From NCBI GenBank assembly GCA_028673005.1, contig CM054114.1, positions 128,546,470-128,610,469 of the forward strand: DNA of 64,000 nt, given 5' to 3'. Shown here in pieces: positions 33,201 to 48,200 of the stretch. A program made the position numbers and the translations under genes. The notes below the pieces were generated by a model, which made no database searches, was not told where the DNA came from, and was given only the letters and a program-made list of their open reading frames with translations. Positions within the stretch are counted from its first letter, which is position 1. Each line of letters opens with the position of its first letter. The stretch comes from Tanypteryx hageni. Taxonomy: Eukaryota > Arthropoda > Insecta > Odonata > Petaluridae.

Positions 33201-36200
33201 CTATCAATAAATATTAAATGTTAATTATTCTTGGAGGAATTGTTGCATGGAGGAGCAGTCTGACATTAACGACGCTTTACCTGTATACAGTTCCTTAGGA
33301 TTTGATTCTTCTAGTTTATGTTCTGTTTTCTCCCAACGAGCTCCTTCAAGGAACATACCATAAATGCAGCACCCATCACTTGGTCTTTCCTTGGGATGCT
33401 CATTCAATATCTGTTCCATATATAGTAAGTTTATGGTATTCAAGTAGTTTCATTAAGTTGAAAATTTTAATACTTAATAAAGATTTGAACACTGCATTGT
33501 AACTCTCAAAGCATTTACTGTGATGATCTAGTTTGTAGCTTTTGTTGTGGGTTGCTCATGGAAAACATTTGTTGGGGAAGTTGATACTAGCTTGGCAAGC
33601 TTAGCTTAGCACAAGAAATACACTTCTGAAGTGGGAGGGTTAATCTGCCTTAGGTAGTTAAGCAGTAGAATATCAGCCCGGCAAATAGAAGACCCAGGTT
33701 CGACTCCAGGACAAGACAGAATTTTTCTCCTGGTTTCCCAGTTTTATTGTTATTAAAAACATGATTGAGTAACGAATAGCAATATGTATTACAAAGAGCT
33801 TACAGTAACTAATACATAGATATCATTTCAACACAGTAAAAATTAATGAATCCATTAAATTGAAGGTCATGGAAATGAATTGGAAGTCTGAAACTCAATT
33901 GAATGGGTGCTAAATGTATAATTTTGAAATTTATGGCAGGCTACTCTTGATGGAATGTGCAACCATTTTATTGATACTTAAAAGCACATGATTCAAAATG
34001 GTATATGTTTTAATTAAAAAGAGCAATCCTAAAATTCCTTAATATTAAACATTTTTTGTACCTCTTTGCTATGCAGTATATTCTTGAATGTTATCTTTCT
34101 TCCACCTACTAACAGCAGAATCAAATTATTTTAAACTGGAGGACCAGGTGATTGACACCCTTAACAAGTGCATGTTAAAGCTACTCGCATTACCTTTATA
34201 CAAACTACTTGTTAAATGCTTACCTCAAACGAAAAGCTGAGACTATCAATAGATATAACATGCTTCCTAGCATAGTTCTGCAGTGTTCCTGTGAGAAATG
34301 CTTGCGGGAAGAAAAATCCAGATATCCAGAAACTATTAGGAATTCCTTCATCAATCCATTTTTGAATAAAATTAATTCTTTTTCTCAAGTCTTTCACCCA
34401 AGAGCCTGTTAGAAACAATAATATGTTCATGTAAGATGTTAGTTATTGCACTGAAGAGAAATGATGCTCTGCTTTTATAAAAAACCAATATACGAGTACA
34501 GGTGTATTACAGTCTGAGATCTTTCTACAGGTGTATTTAATTTGGTGTATTTGTAGCCCTCAGGTATATAGTGACTAAAGGTATATGCAAAATTATTTAA
34601 AAGAATCTTCTCCGTTCTGCTTTCATGCATAACTTTGGATTCAATGGTTGTGGTATTACAATTGTAAATAACATTACAGGCACAGTTTTATCAATATAGG
34701 AATGTAAGAATAGCGATTTATTTCAACATTTTATATTTAATCAAAGAAACATGATTAACAAATAAATTTGTGGATTGTAGTGTGGAAATATACCATCTGA
34801 TACAGAAATATTAAAAGCTAGGACAAATTGGCAGCAAAAGTGCAATAATCACCCCCTTGAAAAAAACTCATCTGAGGCAGTTTACTTTCAGATTCACCTC
34901 ACCCCTGTTAAACTCAGCCCTTGAGAGGCCATGTGGACATCTTTTCATGCAAGAGTTCATTTTGGTTAAAAAAAAATTTATTTAAAATGGCAACAAACTG
35001 CATTTTTAATTATTTACATTTAGGCACGAGTTGTGTATTTTAATGTGCCAAATGTGGCACATTTCATTGCCACTTTAAGACATAAAGATATAATACACTT
35101 AAATGTGTATGTAAAAAGCATAAGCAGATATTCCTCTTGTTCATTTCAGTAAAATATGTGGCTATAATTCATTCATTCAAAAACAATTATCAACTATAGA
35201 TATTAACATGAGAAATCTTCATTTACAACTGCGCATAAAATTTATCATAAATAGCTATAAAATGAGCAATTTGTGGACATATGCAACATGAAACCAAAAA
35301 GCATTTCATGTACCAAAATCCTTGAAAAAAATTTGAGTCACCCTGACTACATTATCTACAGTTATCAAATTATCTTCATTTAGTGATTGATAAGTTAAAT
35401 AATAATAAAATCAAGTTTTAGATTATCAATTTCATTCTCATGCAAAGAAAGAGGATTTACATTTAAAAATTTGTAAAAAGATAGTTTTAGACATGTTTGG
35501 ATATGAGAAATACATCAAAGATGCATAATGCTCTTTCTTACCTAAAGGCTTGAGTGAAGGATATGCTTTAGATGCCCATAATTCTGGTATGTGGTTCATG
35601 AACAGGCTTTGAGCCATATCTTCAAGTATTTGTGACATAACAACCAATCCCACGAGTGCTTTAATCAGATCTTTTAATGAAGAATGTATCTCCTTAATTA
35701 ATCGATTAAAACGCAAAACTTCTTGCACTAAAACGGAATTGAAGCATTCTTCATACTGCACAGGATATCTGAAAATGAAGCTTATAGTTATCATTTCTAT
35801 ACAGGCATCCCTCACTTAATGCTCTTTACTGGTTCCTGAAGAAAAGAGCACTGACTTAAACCTCATTAAGCAAGGGAATTTTTCTCATAAATAGATTTAA
35901 TCGGTACTTCTACCCTGCTCTCAATGCTAATGAACTCCCTTTATAAAGTATATTTTCATGCTTAAATCAGATAAAACATATGCTTATTTATGAACATATA
36001 AAAATACAGCATTTTATCTTACCTAAACAATAGAGGTTGGGAATCAGAATAGGGGATCTTCTCTTGTGAGAAACCAGACTTCTCCTAGCTGAAGAAATAA
36101 TCGAAAGACATCTGTACATTTGCTTTCTTCTTCTCATTATGGAGGAGTCTGTAGCAGTTGGTAGCATTCATCACATCAATAGCAGCTTGTAAACTTCTAT

Positions 36201-39200
36201 CCATGTCTGGATCATTGTTACAGAAATAAGAAAGGAAATTTTCAAGATGTTGAAAAGCCTCAGCGATGCTTTTAGTTGTAAAGAACCTGGCAGATTCCTC
36301 ATTCTTATCATCTTCTACTTCCTCAACAGCTCTTTTCTGCTCCACTTCCAAAAGTTTCTCCCTTTAGCTGTCCATAAGCTGGCGAACACGAAAAACTGAT
36401 GGGGAACTCTATAAACTGTCGGAGGGAAAAATACTGCAAGCTTCTGAATGTCCTTAATCTGAAGTTCATCAAAGCCTAATAATTTGCTAAACTAAGTATT
36501 TTCCAGAATTGTCTCAACTGGTACTTCAAATCCATTCAAATCTTGAACAGTCTTCCCAAAGCTTTCTCCACACTGCATTCATGGTCTAAGGTTTCACTAC
36601 ATCCCAAGCACTAGAGATATTATCAATTGCCGCTCTTATATTGTAAGACCTCCAAAATGCTCTGAGGGATGGTGCTCCTTCATCAGCAATAGTGATCTTG
36701 ACAGCTTGGGTAAATGTTTTCCTAATGTAATAAGTCTTAAAAGCAGCTATTACACCTTGATATACTGGCAGTGAGATAGAGGTGGTATTTGGGGGGAGAA
36801 AAATAACTGATATTTCTACTGAGATCATCTAGGAAGGTGGGATGTGCTAGTTCAATATATAAAATGAGAAGAGCATTGTTGGACAGATGTTTCAATGTGC
36901 AACTTCTTTCTACTGCTGGACAAAAATATTCAGTAAACCAATCCTGAAAAGGCGTCATTGTCACTCACTCCTTTCTGTTTGTCTTCCAAATTGCAAGAAG
37001 CTTTGATTTCACAGTCTTCTTCAAAGCCTTAGAGTCCTTTGAGTGGTAGATTTAGAGTGGCTTTAATTTGTAGTCACCTGCAGTATTGCCACCCAGCAAT
37101 CAAGTTAATGCTTTGCCATTTTATAGGCACACATTGACTTCTTTTCCTTAGAAATGAAAGTCCTGTTAGGAATCTTCTTCTAATATAAGTCCATCTAATC
37201 GACATTAAACACTTGTTGGAGTTTATAGCCTCCCTCGTCTATAATCCCACAATCTTACTTTTAAAATTCAATGCTCCTTCTTCATCTGCACTAGAATATT
37301 TACCTTGAAGAGCAATGTTATGGAGGTTGGCACACTTCTTATATCTCTCAAACCATCCCTTACTTGTAGCGAATGACATAGAAACTGATACCTTTGGCAT
37401 AGTTTTCTTTAATGCTTCATACAGGCTAATTGCTTTTTCTTGAATAATAGCCAAGCTCATTGGTATGCGGCGTAAAACATTGCCTTCAATAAAAATCTTA
37501 AGGAGCCTTTCCACCTCAATCATAATAGAAGGCATAGTCATATTTAATTTCGTAGGGTTCAAAGGAGTTGCTGTCTATCCACATGCTTTCATTTCGAGTT
37601 TATTTTTTTAAATGAATCTCACCATCGATCCCAATAAGTTCAAGGCTTTGCAAACATCAACTTCTTGTCCCTCATCTTCAATTCGTTGAATTACTTCGAG
37701 CTTTATTGAAAGTGAATTTTCTTTGCTTCTTTTCAGAAACATCCTTAGCACATGTAGTTTCACGCTTTTAATTTCTCACAAATAATACGGGGGTTTAAAA
37801 AAATAGAAAACAGCCCAACCGCCACAATCATCACCCGGAAAATACCACATCAGTAGAAATCTGAATGATGGTGAAGGAGATTTACGTTTTTGTTTCCCGC
37901 GGGGTTTTTTTTCTTGCTTATTAAGGAAGAATGGTCAACTTGCCGATTGAAATAACGGCACCTTCAGTGCTGCCAACCCATCGCATTTGCACATATATGT
38001 AATGTGTGTGTGTGTATATATATTTAATAGATATTTTTAGAAATGAACTGTCCTCAGAATGACCCTAAACGAAAATCCTTTTCGTGCAAGGATATTATTT
38101 TTAAATAATTCGTAACCAAGTGGAAGTTATTCGAGAAGCTAGTAAGTGCTACATGTAGAATGTACGAATAAATAATTGAAGGCGATTCGTCGCAATGAAG
38201 TCGGATGAATAAGGTTTGTTGACCATAACATCGATAAAATATGATGTAGATTATCGGCCATCGAAATAGCACCAAAAACTACAAAAGAGATTACATTTTT
38301 TGTCGATTGGATAGCTTAATGTTGTTTAATTTAATCGTAACTTACCTACAAATACTAATTAGTCATAATAAATGTTATGAAAAAGTTATCTAATATATGA
38401 TCGAAACAATGCGTCAATGATTCAGCACATAGCGAGAGCATTAAACCAGTGTTTCTCAAACTATGGGCCGCGGCCCCCCAGGGAACCGCAAAATTATTTT
38501 GGATGCAAGGGAGTGTCGAAAAATAAATTTTTATGAATAATATAAACTTTTATCAGGGAATTTTTCGAAAAACGATGTGATAAAAATTATTAATTGTTAT
38601 ATAATATGAAGAAATTTGCAATCGAGTTTATTTTGACCATTTTCAATTCAAAGGGGGCCGCGGTAATTGAAAGTTTGAGAACCACTGACTAAACGAAACT
38701 ACTAACAATAAATGAAGCGCACTATAATGAGGGATGCCTACATTTATATAATAGATCCATACAATAACCGAGTTATTTCAATGAATAATACATGCTGGTA
38801 ATTAGTAGATTGCCAGAGAGTTAACAAGAAAATTTTTAATGTGCCATCAGATTTTTTGTGAAGTGGATTAATTTTGTTGCAAGTAAAATTTGGGCATGTA
38901 TTTACTCAGCGAACTTATAAAATTCAAGCTTACTTTCTTTTATCAATTGTTAATATTTCAGAGCAAAATTTAGCAATATTAGGACAATTCACAGTTTTAT
39001 TGAATTAATTCAATAGGCTAGTATATTTTTAATGACAGATATAAAGACATTAATAAAGTAAGAATTTTTGCGCTCTTAACTCAGTATATTAAAAATCCTT
39101 GAGTATTAATTGAGATTAACAGGGTCACAGTTCAACATTTGAATCCAATGGAAAAAACTTGAAATAAAAATGAAAATATTTTTTATGCTTAACAAATGAA

Positions 39201-42200
39201 ATTGCTACTAAAATTTTGTGACGCATAGTTTTATCATGGGGGAAAAGTGCTGGGGTGGCTGAAGTGCTTGCCTTCCACACTGTGGGCCCAACAGAGGTCA
39301 GTTTTTTCTTAACTTACCACCTCCTAACTTTGTCTTGAAGAGAAAACTTACGTAAAAAATTTCTGTTCTTCAGAAGTGATGTTAAGCTGTTGCTCCCTTT
39401 GTGTATCTTATTAACAGCAGGCTAATAGCCTCCTCTCCTCTGTGTGTATTTATGTGCAATGTGGTTCCTACTCTAAAAGGCTGTTGCACAAGGCCAGCAA
39501 CCTATCAACATAGAACTGTGGGTCTATTAAGAAATCCTGCATAAAAGAGGATGGCTCTAGACCTCTATGGTCTGCAGTGCCTCTGCAGATGTAGTAGATA
39601 ATTTTATCAGCAAAACAAATGATTTTAGATGTAACTCTCTAAAAAAGTTGAAGCACACCACTTGCACTATGATTAAAATTTACAGTAATGTAATTACAAA
39701 TTATAATAAAATGTTGCATCATTGAGTATAACAAAATGATTCTATATCATCATATATAATAACACTAATTAACATTAATGTTATCATAATTATGTTGACT
39801 TTAATGTTGATTATATTTTAGGTGCACAAACACCAACATTTATTTTTCACTGCAGTAAAAGTTTTGTTATCCGGCATGGACAGAGATTTGGGGGTGTCAG
39901 ATATTCAAATTTTCTGGTTATCTGAGCTGCCTATCTACCTAGGATTAACCAACTGATAACAATAGTAAAACTAAAATTTTGGAAATGCACTAATGTAAAC
40001 CATGTTGAAACCAACATATATACACTGTACTGAGTATGTATAGGACAAGTAAAATTTAATCATATTTTATTAAAAAGATACTGTAATTAACTTTACTTCA
40101 AAACTTTTTATTTATGTACGTACTATACTATTTAACTGAACATTTACTGCTTCTCTTCATCAATATCACTTTTAGATGGAATAGATGTAGAAGGTTTGGC
40201 CAAATCCATCTGTTTATAAAAGCCATTTGCTTTTTCAATTAACATTGGCCCTGAGAGTTCCTTCAGATCGTTTTATTGAAAACCACTCATAAAACTTTAT
40301 CTAGCTGCTCCATTTTAGGCTTATAAAGTGTATGATATTTTTCAAGTCCTTTTTTTGTTTCAGAATGCGAAACAAATGCCAGTAGTTCATCTTTTTGAGA
40401 TTTAATATCATACTAGGGAGGGCTCTGCCCCCCTGCCCATTTACGGCCCAACCCCCAGGCCTACGTCCTCTTGAGGGCGCTTTGTGCCTCGACTTTGTTG
40501 GCCACTTCTCAGCCAAATGCATTTCGCTTGCGATTTTATAACCAAGGAAGAGGAGTAGGCACACTTCGCTTACTTCACCATCCATAAATTACGTTACACA
40601 ATAAGTTAATTTCTATTCATTCTCTCAATTCCCCACATTGTAACAGTTAAATATCAATATTAATTAAATTAATTAAATATCAGTTTCACCCTTCTTTCTA
40701 CAACATTAAACTCTCCTACAAAGTAATTTTTTTCATCAAACCAAGGACATCATGTTCTCAAAAGGGGAGGAGCTGCATGGCAGAGTTGCATACTGGCTTA
40801 AGAAAAGTGTCCGAAAAAAACACGATTCATTTTATTATATAGGGAGAAATGGTTGAAGAACCAATATTAAATTCATGCATCAACACTTTCCGATTTTCAT
40901 CTTTTTCCAAATGCCTAATAATATCTCTCTTTTGGTTAAGCGTCAACACAAATCTTTTTCTTTTTTGTCCTGAACTTGTAGATGATTTATTCAAAGCCAT
41001 TTTGCTTGGATGGGTAAAATTTGAACAGATAAAAAGCAGATGTGTTAAAGCAAAATGGAATGACCGAATCACAATGGTGAACTGTTTACATTTCAAATGC
41101 CGCCATGTGGCAAGCTCCAAAAACTTCTAGTTTGGAAATATGCCAGTTATTAAAGTTTTCAGGATAGTTAGGTGCCGGATGACAAAGCTTTTACTATATA
41201 TATTTTCTCATTTTTATTAATATGCAAGAAAAACAATTTATGCATGTATCCTTACTTTTCCATTATTTGGTGAATTGGCAAAGGAAGTGGAACTTGATCC
41301 AGAATATTTACAGCCACTTGATTAGTGATCTCTTCTTGCGATAAACCCTCTGAGCCGGTAACTATTTTGGGTTGTAGGCTGAACAAAATGGCCATGTTAG
41401 TAAAAGTTTCATTTTGAGCACAGCTTATGTCAGCATTGGAGTGCAAGTTAAAAATACTTGGATCATCATTTATTGGCAGACTTTGAATATATTGAAAGTA
41501 GTCATCTAAAGTGGCACTAGATGGGAGCTGCATAATAAAGTAAATTTTCATTAATGAATATTTTGTGACATCACAATCTTGCATGATATAAATTGTAGTA
41601 CATATTATAAATATAAGCTAGCTATTTAAAAGTTTATTTTATTAAAAGTTTATCATCGAAGTTTAATCAGGGGTGTGATATGTAAACTTGCCACAGGTAG
41701 GGCTACCATATTCCTAACTGCAAAAAATAAGAATGCTTTTTTCCCTCAAAAGTTAGTGGATATTTATTGCAGATAAATGAAGATACAGGTACCGAACCTC
41801 TTACCCGGTGTCCATAAATCTGGCTATTTTTTATACTGGCTGATTGGCAGCAATGAGTAGTTTTTTGGCTGGCTACTTTGTTTTAATGGTGCATAGCACT
41901 CAGTTCAAGCCTACCCTTTTGTATTTGCACTTGTTTCTCCATGATTATTGTGGTTATTTACCCTCATTTTTAACAAATATATCTGAAAGGTCAGTAGAAA
42001 ATCAACTGGCTAGTGGGAGGGCTAAAAAAAGCATTTTTCGCTGAGTATAAAGAAGAAGGGGGAGTTATTTATGAAATTAAAGAAAGGTGCTTCTGTGAAA
42101 CGATTAAGTGAAGAGTTTGGGGTAGGTACATCTATTATATATGATCTTAAGAAACAGATGGAACAGTTGCTTACATTTTATGCTGGCAGTGATGTACCAA

Positions 42201-45200
42201 ATCAATGGACAATCGAAAAAATTTACACCAAGCAAAGACTGCTCATGTGGACAAAGTGTTGCATGAATGAATTAGGCAGCGACAGAGAAAAAAGTTTCCA
42301 CTTGATCGCCAAACTAAAGTGTTTCATGAGGAATAATGCCAATCAAATTCATATGAATATTCTTTTGGGTGATTCAACAAGTTTAAGCAATGACATGGCC
42401 TTCATTTGTTTCAAGTAAGTGGAGAGAAAGCTTCTGCTGACCACAAAGCTGCAAAGGCATATTTGGATGAATTTGCCAAAATAATTCCGGATGAAGGATA
42501 AAAATAAAACTGGTCCACAATGCAGATGAAACCTCTTTATACTGGAAATACATAACAAGGAAAGCCTACATAACATCTAATGAATCAGCACCAGCAGGGC
42601 TCAAGGACTTGAGGGAAAGGCTTACAGTTCTCATGTGATCCAATACAGCCGGCACCCACAGGTGCAATTACTCATGATAGGAAAAATCCTAGGGAATTTA
42701 AGGGGATTGATTTTCATACTTTATCTTGTATTTTAAGTGCATGCTAAGACTAGGACCAGAAATCTAGCAAATCCAGAAATCTGACTCACAATCAGCTTGC
42801 ATCCCAAGCTTCCCGGATAAGGGGTCCGGCACCTGTTCGGTAATGTCTTTCTAAAATAAAACTATATATGCACAATATCTCAATCTGGTCAACTATTTGA
42901 CACTATTTTACTTAAAGAACCATAAAAACAATAAGTTGGGACAGTTTCATTAAAAGTTAAAACTTAGTTCTTTTAAATTTCTCAAGTATGATTTATTCTT
43001 CATCTTGATTTATAATAAGTAAAAAATGAGAAGCAAACTTTTGATAAATATTTTTACCCCCAAATTTGTGAATTCTTTCCTAAATGATAGCATAAATATG
43101 GCATATTTTTTGGCATACAAGACACTTTTTTTCAGAAAAATTACCAACAAAATCAGCCTGTCTTATACACCAAAGGTAAGAATATTACTGTTCTCAATAC
43201 TGACACCAATGAACACACTCATCCCCAAAGGAAATAATTGGCACTCATTTGTCACAAAAACATTAAAATATACATATTAATAATTAATAGTGACATATTT
43301 GTTAATAAATATTATTTACAATAATACCTTATGCAACATGAATTCCAAAGACACATTTTCATTACTGCACTTCATTATTATATAGCAAGCAGACATATTA
43401 CATCCGCTTGCAGTAATTACAATTTTGTGCATTTTTTATGTTAGTCATATGTTTTACTTCCTAATGGGCTCGTTGAATAGCGTGATTAATGCCACGGAAC
43501 ATTATAATTGTGGTAGATGTGATAAAAATTTTTGTAAATACCTAGGATAAATAATGTTACATGTACTGAGATTGCAATTCTACAAGAATGAAAAGACATG
43601 CCTACACTATTACCTATAAGCTTCAAGTGATTCATGCAAAAACCCATGGAAACCGAGTAGCAGCATGTCATTTTTATCCACTTCCCACAGAAAAAAATGA
43701 GCCGTGACTGGAGAAAATGAGGAAAACTGAAGCTGAGAAACATAGGCTTCATAAGCTTAGTCTTAAATGACCACAGCTAGAGGAGGAAGTGAAAAAGTAG
43801 ATAATAGAAGTAAGTAATAGGGTATCTATATGTGCAACATGTGCAGCACACTATGACAACCTAATTAATATAACTGCTGAGTTCATACAGGGCACATTTA
43901 GCTCTACAAGTCTTGAAGCAATTATTTATGTTTTAGATCATCCCTATTTATTTTAAATGTTATATTTAACTGTAATAATATTTTCTGAAAATATTCAATT
44001 TAAATCACAATTCCTAAATGCCTTGGTGAGGCAAAATACTTATTACCAGAAAAATCTTATAAAAACTGGGATGTGTCTTATATGCCAAAAAATATGGTAA
44101 TTACCTGTATATCAAGGCATAAATCGACCATGAAAAAGTTTTTTCTAAAAATTAGGTCTGCCTTACACAATGAGTATAAAAACAGAAATTACTGTCCGAT
44201 GGCTGCTGCCAATTCTCATGGCACATTTGGACTTGGGTATCTTCAACATGATGGATGTCCACTGAGGGTGTGCATGGGGAACAGGTCTGGGACATGCAAA
44301 TTTGAAAGGTAACTGAACCTTAGTCAATTGAAAGGTTCACTGCCAAATGCGAGAGGGGTGTTAGCCTCGGTATAAATCCGAAGATTTTTCTAAGAAATCA
44401 GCATCATGTGTTTGCTAGGAAATATAGTGAAGAACAAAGCTGATGCATATGTTTTTTTAGAATCTACTTTCACTGAATTACTACTGAAGATGGCTGCATT
44501 ACTGCTGATATGCACATCTGGTTTTTTATCACCTTTTTGTGGCTATTGGAGATACCTACCTAAGATAAGCATTTTCTTTAATTTTCAGTGCTTATTCTTG
44601 AAATTTGAGATAATTGTGCAATGCAACCCCTAGAAAATGTCACTTGAGGCAGTTACCTCTCCAACTCAAGGAGTTCAATTCAATGCAATAACAATTTGAA
44701 GAGACGTAAAATATGAAAAAATACAGTATAAAATCTTAGAAAGCCCAAGCTGAAAATATATAATACTGTTACTGTACAAAGTGGTATTTTTAAGCTAAAT
44801 ATCTAAGTAAATATTCTAAAAATTGACATAGAGTTGTTCATACTTGATGGTAGGTGCCATCTACTACAAATATATAGTTTTCACTGAGAACATCATGATT
44901 ATAGAAATCCTCTATGATTGTCATAATACAGCGGCGGTCCCAGTCATCTGTTACTCTTCCTCCATAGTTTATGTGGCCTGCTGTCATAGTGAGAACCTAT
45001 GTTATATAAAAAAGAAATGTCTTCAATTCCTAGAAACAACCAAATCCATAAGCTAGAAAAAGATCCAAAATAGGAAATTATATATTAATATCTAGTATTT
45101 CATATCATACAAGAAATGAAATTAACACAAAATTACAACTAAAAGTTGATTTGACCAAAATTTTTGTTCATTATATTCATGGTAAATTTGCTGAAAACTT

Positions 45201-48200
45201 TGTTTTCTCTATTTTTTAAAATGTAGAAATGTGGAATGTAAATTGCCAACCAAAGAGTTAGATCTCACTATAACATTAGAGATAGATTATCTCAAAATTG
45301 CTCATGAAAATATACATCAAGACATCCTTGAATTACAGTTTCATTATTATAATACCAATAGAAAAAATATTTAAATGGCAGTTTCATTTTCAGTCCAAAA
45401 TATATAATTCAGCATGACAAAAAAATTAATTTTTGCATAATAATGCATGGTAGTTTGCATCAACTAAGAGGAATATGAATGTTTGACATAAAGATAATTT
45501 GAAGCTAATGTTTCTTGTTGATTTCTTTCCTTTGAATATGCTGTCAGATTTAGCAAATAGTCTTCAACATTCATCTAATTATGATTTCTCTCATCACTCT
45601 AGTTTCTGAGATATAAATTAATACAACAAATAAGATAACCTTGCTAAAGCAAAAATTTTCAGGGTACTGGTTTCCCATCCTCTTTGGTGAAAGGACAACC
45701 CATTTCATTGGAATGTAGATCCTCACTAGACCTTCCTATCTGTGAAAACTTCACTCCTCTAGCTTCTCTAGTTGCTAAAATACCAAGCCAAAGTTTCAAG
45801 TTTTCTGAATCTGAAGCCATCTAGTGGAAAATCTATGAACTATACCTAGTCCCCGACTAACACGATAGATGCGTTCTTAAAAAATTTTGTGTAAGGTGAA
45901 ATCATGTTAGTTGGACACGTCTCATAAGAAATAATGTAAATAAGGGGGATGCATTCCAGCATTCTAACCTGATTGACATATTTTTAATTTTATTCCTTTA
46001 CTATGGGGCTCTGCACCTACTTGATACCACTCTCCTACCCCTGGCCTCTGCTCGCTTCGCTCGCTCAGGCATTCTCAGACCTTCAGGTTTTACCCATCAG
46101 CAAAGTACAGGTCATATCTCGATAGTTGATGCGTGGTTGTAGTACAGGTTTCCCTCTCTTTATGCAGGGGTTGCGTTCCAGGAAAGTTATGCATAAAGCG
46201 AATTCGCATTAACAGAACCCATATTTACATGTAAAAGATACGAATACGTTCCACAAGCAATCCTAACTCCCCTCCAAGATGCTCTTCTTTTGCTCCATAA
46301 TGACTTCTTATGCGCTAAATACAAACTTAAAACAATTAACACTGTAAATCAGGGGTCAGCAATCTTTTCTGCATGGCGGGCCACATTGGTGGTTGAGAAT
46401 TCTTCGGCAGGCAGCATTTAAAGTTGTCAATGTTTCGGCGGGCCTGATTAGACTTTGAATCGGATGTTAACTACATATAAAAACCGTGTTAAACCAAAAT
46501 CATGTTGGTAGAATTTGTGTTAGTTGGGGATTGGGTGTATGCACTTGGAAAACTCAATTGGCAGAAAATTAATAGATTGATACAAGCTATATAATTTTGA
46601 AAAATTCCAAATATCTCTTAAAACAAAAAAGTTGATTATCCACGGACAGACAGCATAAACACAATAGCATGTTTTATCTTTTAAGAAAATATCTTAAAAA
46701 AGAAATATAATGAGCTACCTCAAAAGGAACATCCTTATATTCTTGAAGAAACATCTGAAGCTGTGAGATACAGATACGCAGATCACCATCAGTGAATTCA
46801 TACGGTATATTGAAACCTAGAGGACCAAATTTGCGTCGTTCCAGAACTATTCCATGAAACAAGCATAATGAGAAGAGTAACCATTTAAGCATTGGTGTCT
46901 TTTCATCTCCTTCTCCCCATGCACTTTTAATTTCAGCTAATTGACTTCTATATGCTCTTAACATGTTTGCCTGAAATTTTAAAAATATCTTTACTGACAG
47001 AAAATATATTACAATCGCAAATTTTTATATTTCAGCCTAAAAAAGTAATATTTTATTTTAGTATTATATTACAGTAGACCCCTGACTTACGACGGTTTTA
47101 CATATGACCCCCCACTTTTGCGACCTTTCTAATAGTAAATAAGACTCCCACAGTAATGGCCAAAACTCGAATATACGACTGCCTAACGACTGTGACCAGT
47201 GCCGAGTCGATTGGCAACACTGAGCAAACATGTTGGTTGGAAATGCATCAGCTGACTCAGTCTGCAACTGCGCCTAGAGCTGAATGCATGTCTTTCACAA
47301 CGCTCTTCACTTTTTTGTCAATTTTCTTAAAATTTTGAAAGTTTTTCGCCTTTCACTATGTCTGAGAAGAGAAAATGTGATGCACAGGATGTTAAATCAA
47401 CAAAAAAGTCAAGAAAAGCCATCACTTTGGAAATGAAGCATGAAATTTTGAGTCAACATGAGTCGGGAATGAAAGTGAATGAACTAACATCCAAGTTCAA
47501 ATTGTCACATTCAACTGTGAGCACAATTTTGAAGAATAAGGAAAAATATTTGAAGGAAGTGAAGAGAGATAGGCCAATGCAATCAATGGTGATAAGAAAA
47601 TGTGATGGGCTGATTCCTGAGCAGGAAAAACTTTTGAATGTATGGATAAATGACCAAACAATGAATTCACATGCTTCTGAACCAAGCAACGATTTTGGCA
47701 AGGCATTGTCTCCTTTTGAAATGCTTAAGAACAGGCATGATGAGACATTAAAGGAAGAAGTTTTCAGCATGAGCAAAGGATGGTTTGATCACTTCAAGAA
47801 GAGAGCTGGTTGGCATAACACTAGAGTTCAGATGGAAGCAGCAAGCGCCAACACTGAAGCAGCGATGAATTTTCCAGAAAAGTTGGCTGAAATCATTGAA
47901 GAGGAAGGCTATTGTTCACAAAAGGTTTTTAACATCAATAAAACAGGACTTTTTTAGAAGAAAATGCCTTTGCAAAGCTACATTGCTAAAGAAGAAAAAT
48001 CAATGCCTGGCTTCAAAGCAGCAAAGGATCGACTGACTTTATTGTTGGGGCAAATGCAGCAGGTGATTGCAAATTAAAACTGTTGCTTGTTTATCGTCCT
48101 GAGAATCCATGAGCACTCAAGGGTTTAGTCAAGGGAGCCCTTCCAGTCATTTAGAGATCCAATTATAAAGCTTCGGTGACTGCATCAATATTTGAAGATT

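Larger units (their letters stand above)
35802..38740 (-). mobile_element. Tigger/pogo-type DNA transposon, about 2.9 kb
   Basis: The left end, after TA at 35800-35801, is CAGGCATCCCTCACTTAATG. The right end on the other strand is TAGGCATCCCTCATTATAG. It carries a decayed transposase on the minus strand and, near its right end, a nested hAT-like MITE (38447-38687). It sits in the 5.5-kb dynein intron. Confidence 0.85.

Noticed and set aside
33655..33706. Functional tRNA gene
   Set aside because: A and B boxes are present, but the arms do not form a cloverleaf, so a SINE head is more likely.
44844..45056. 70-codon plus-strand frame
   Set aside because: Antisense shadow of the [13 protein letters not shown] dynein exon.
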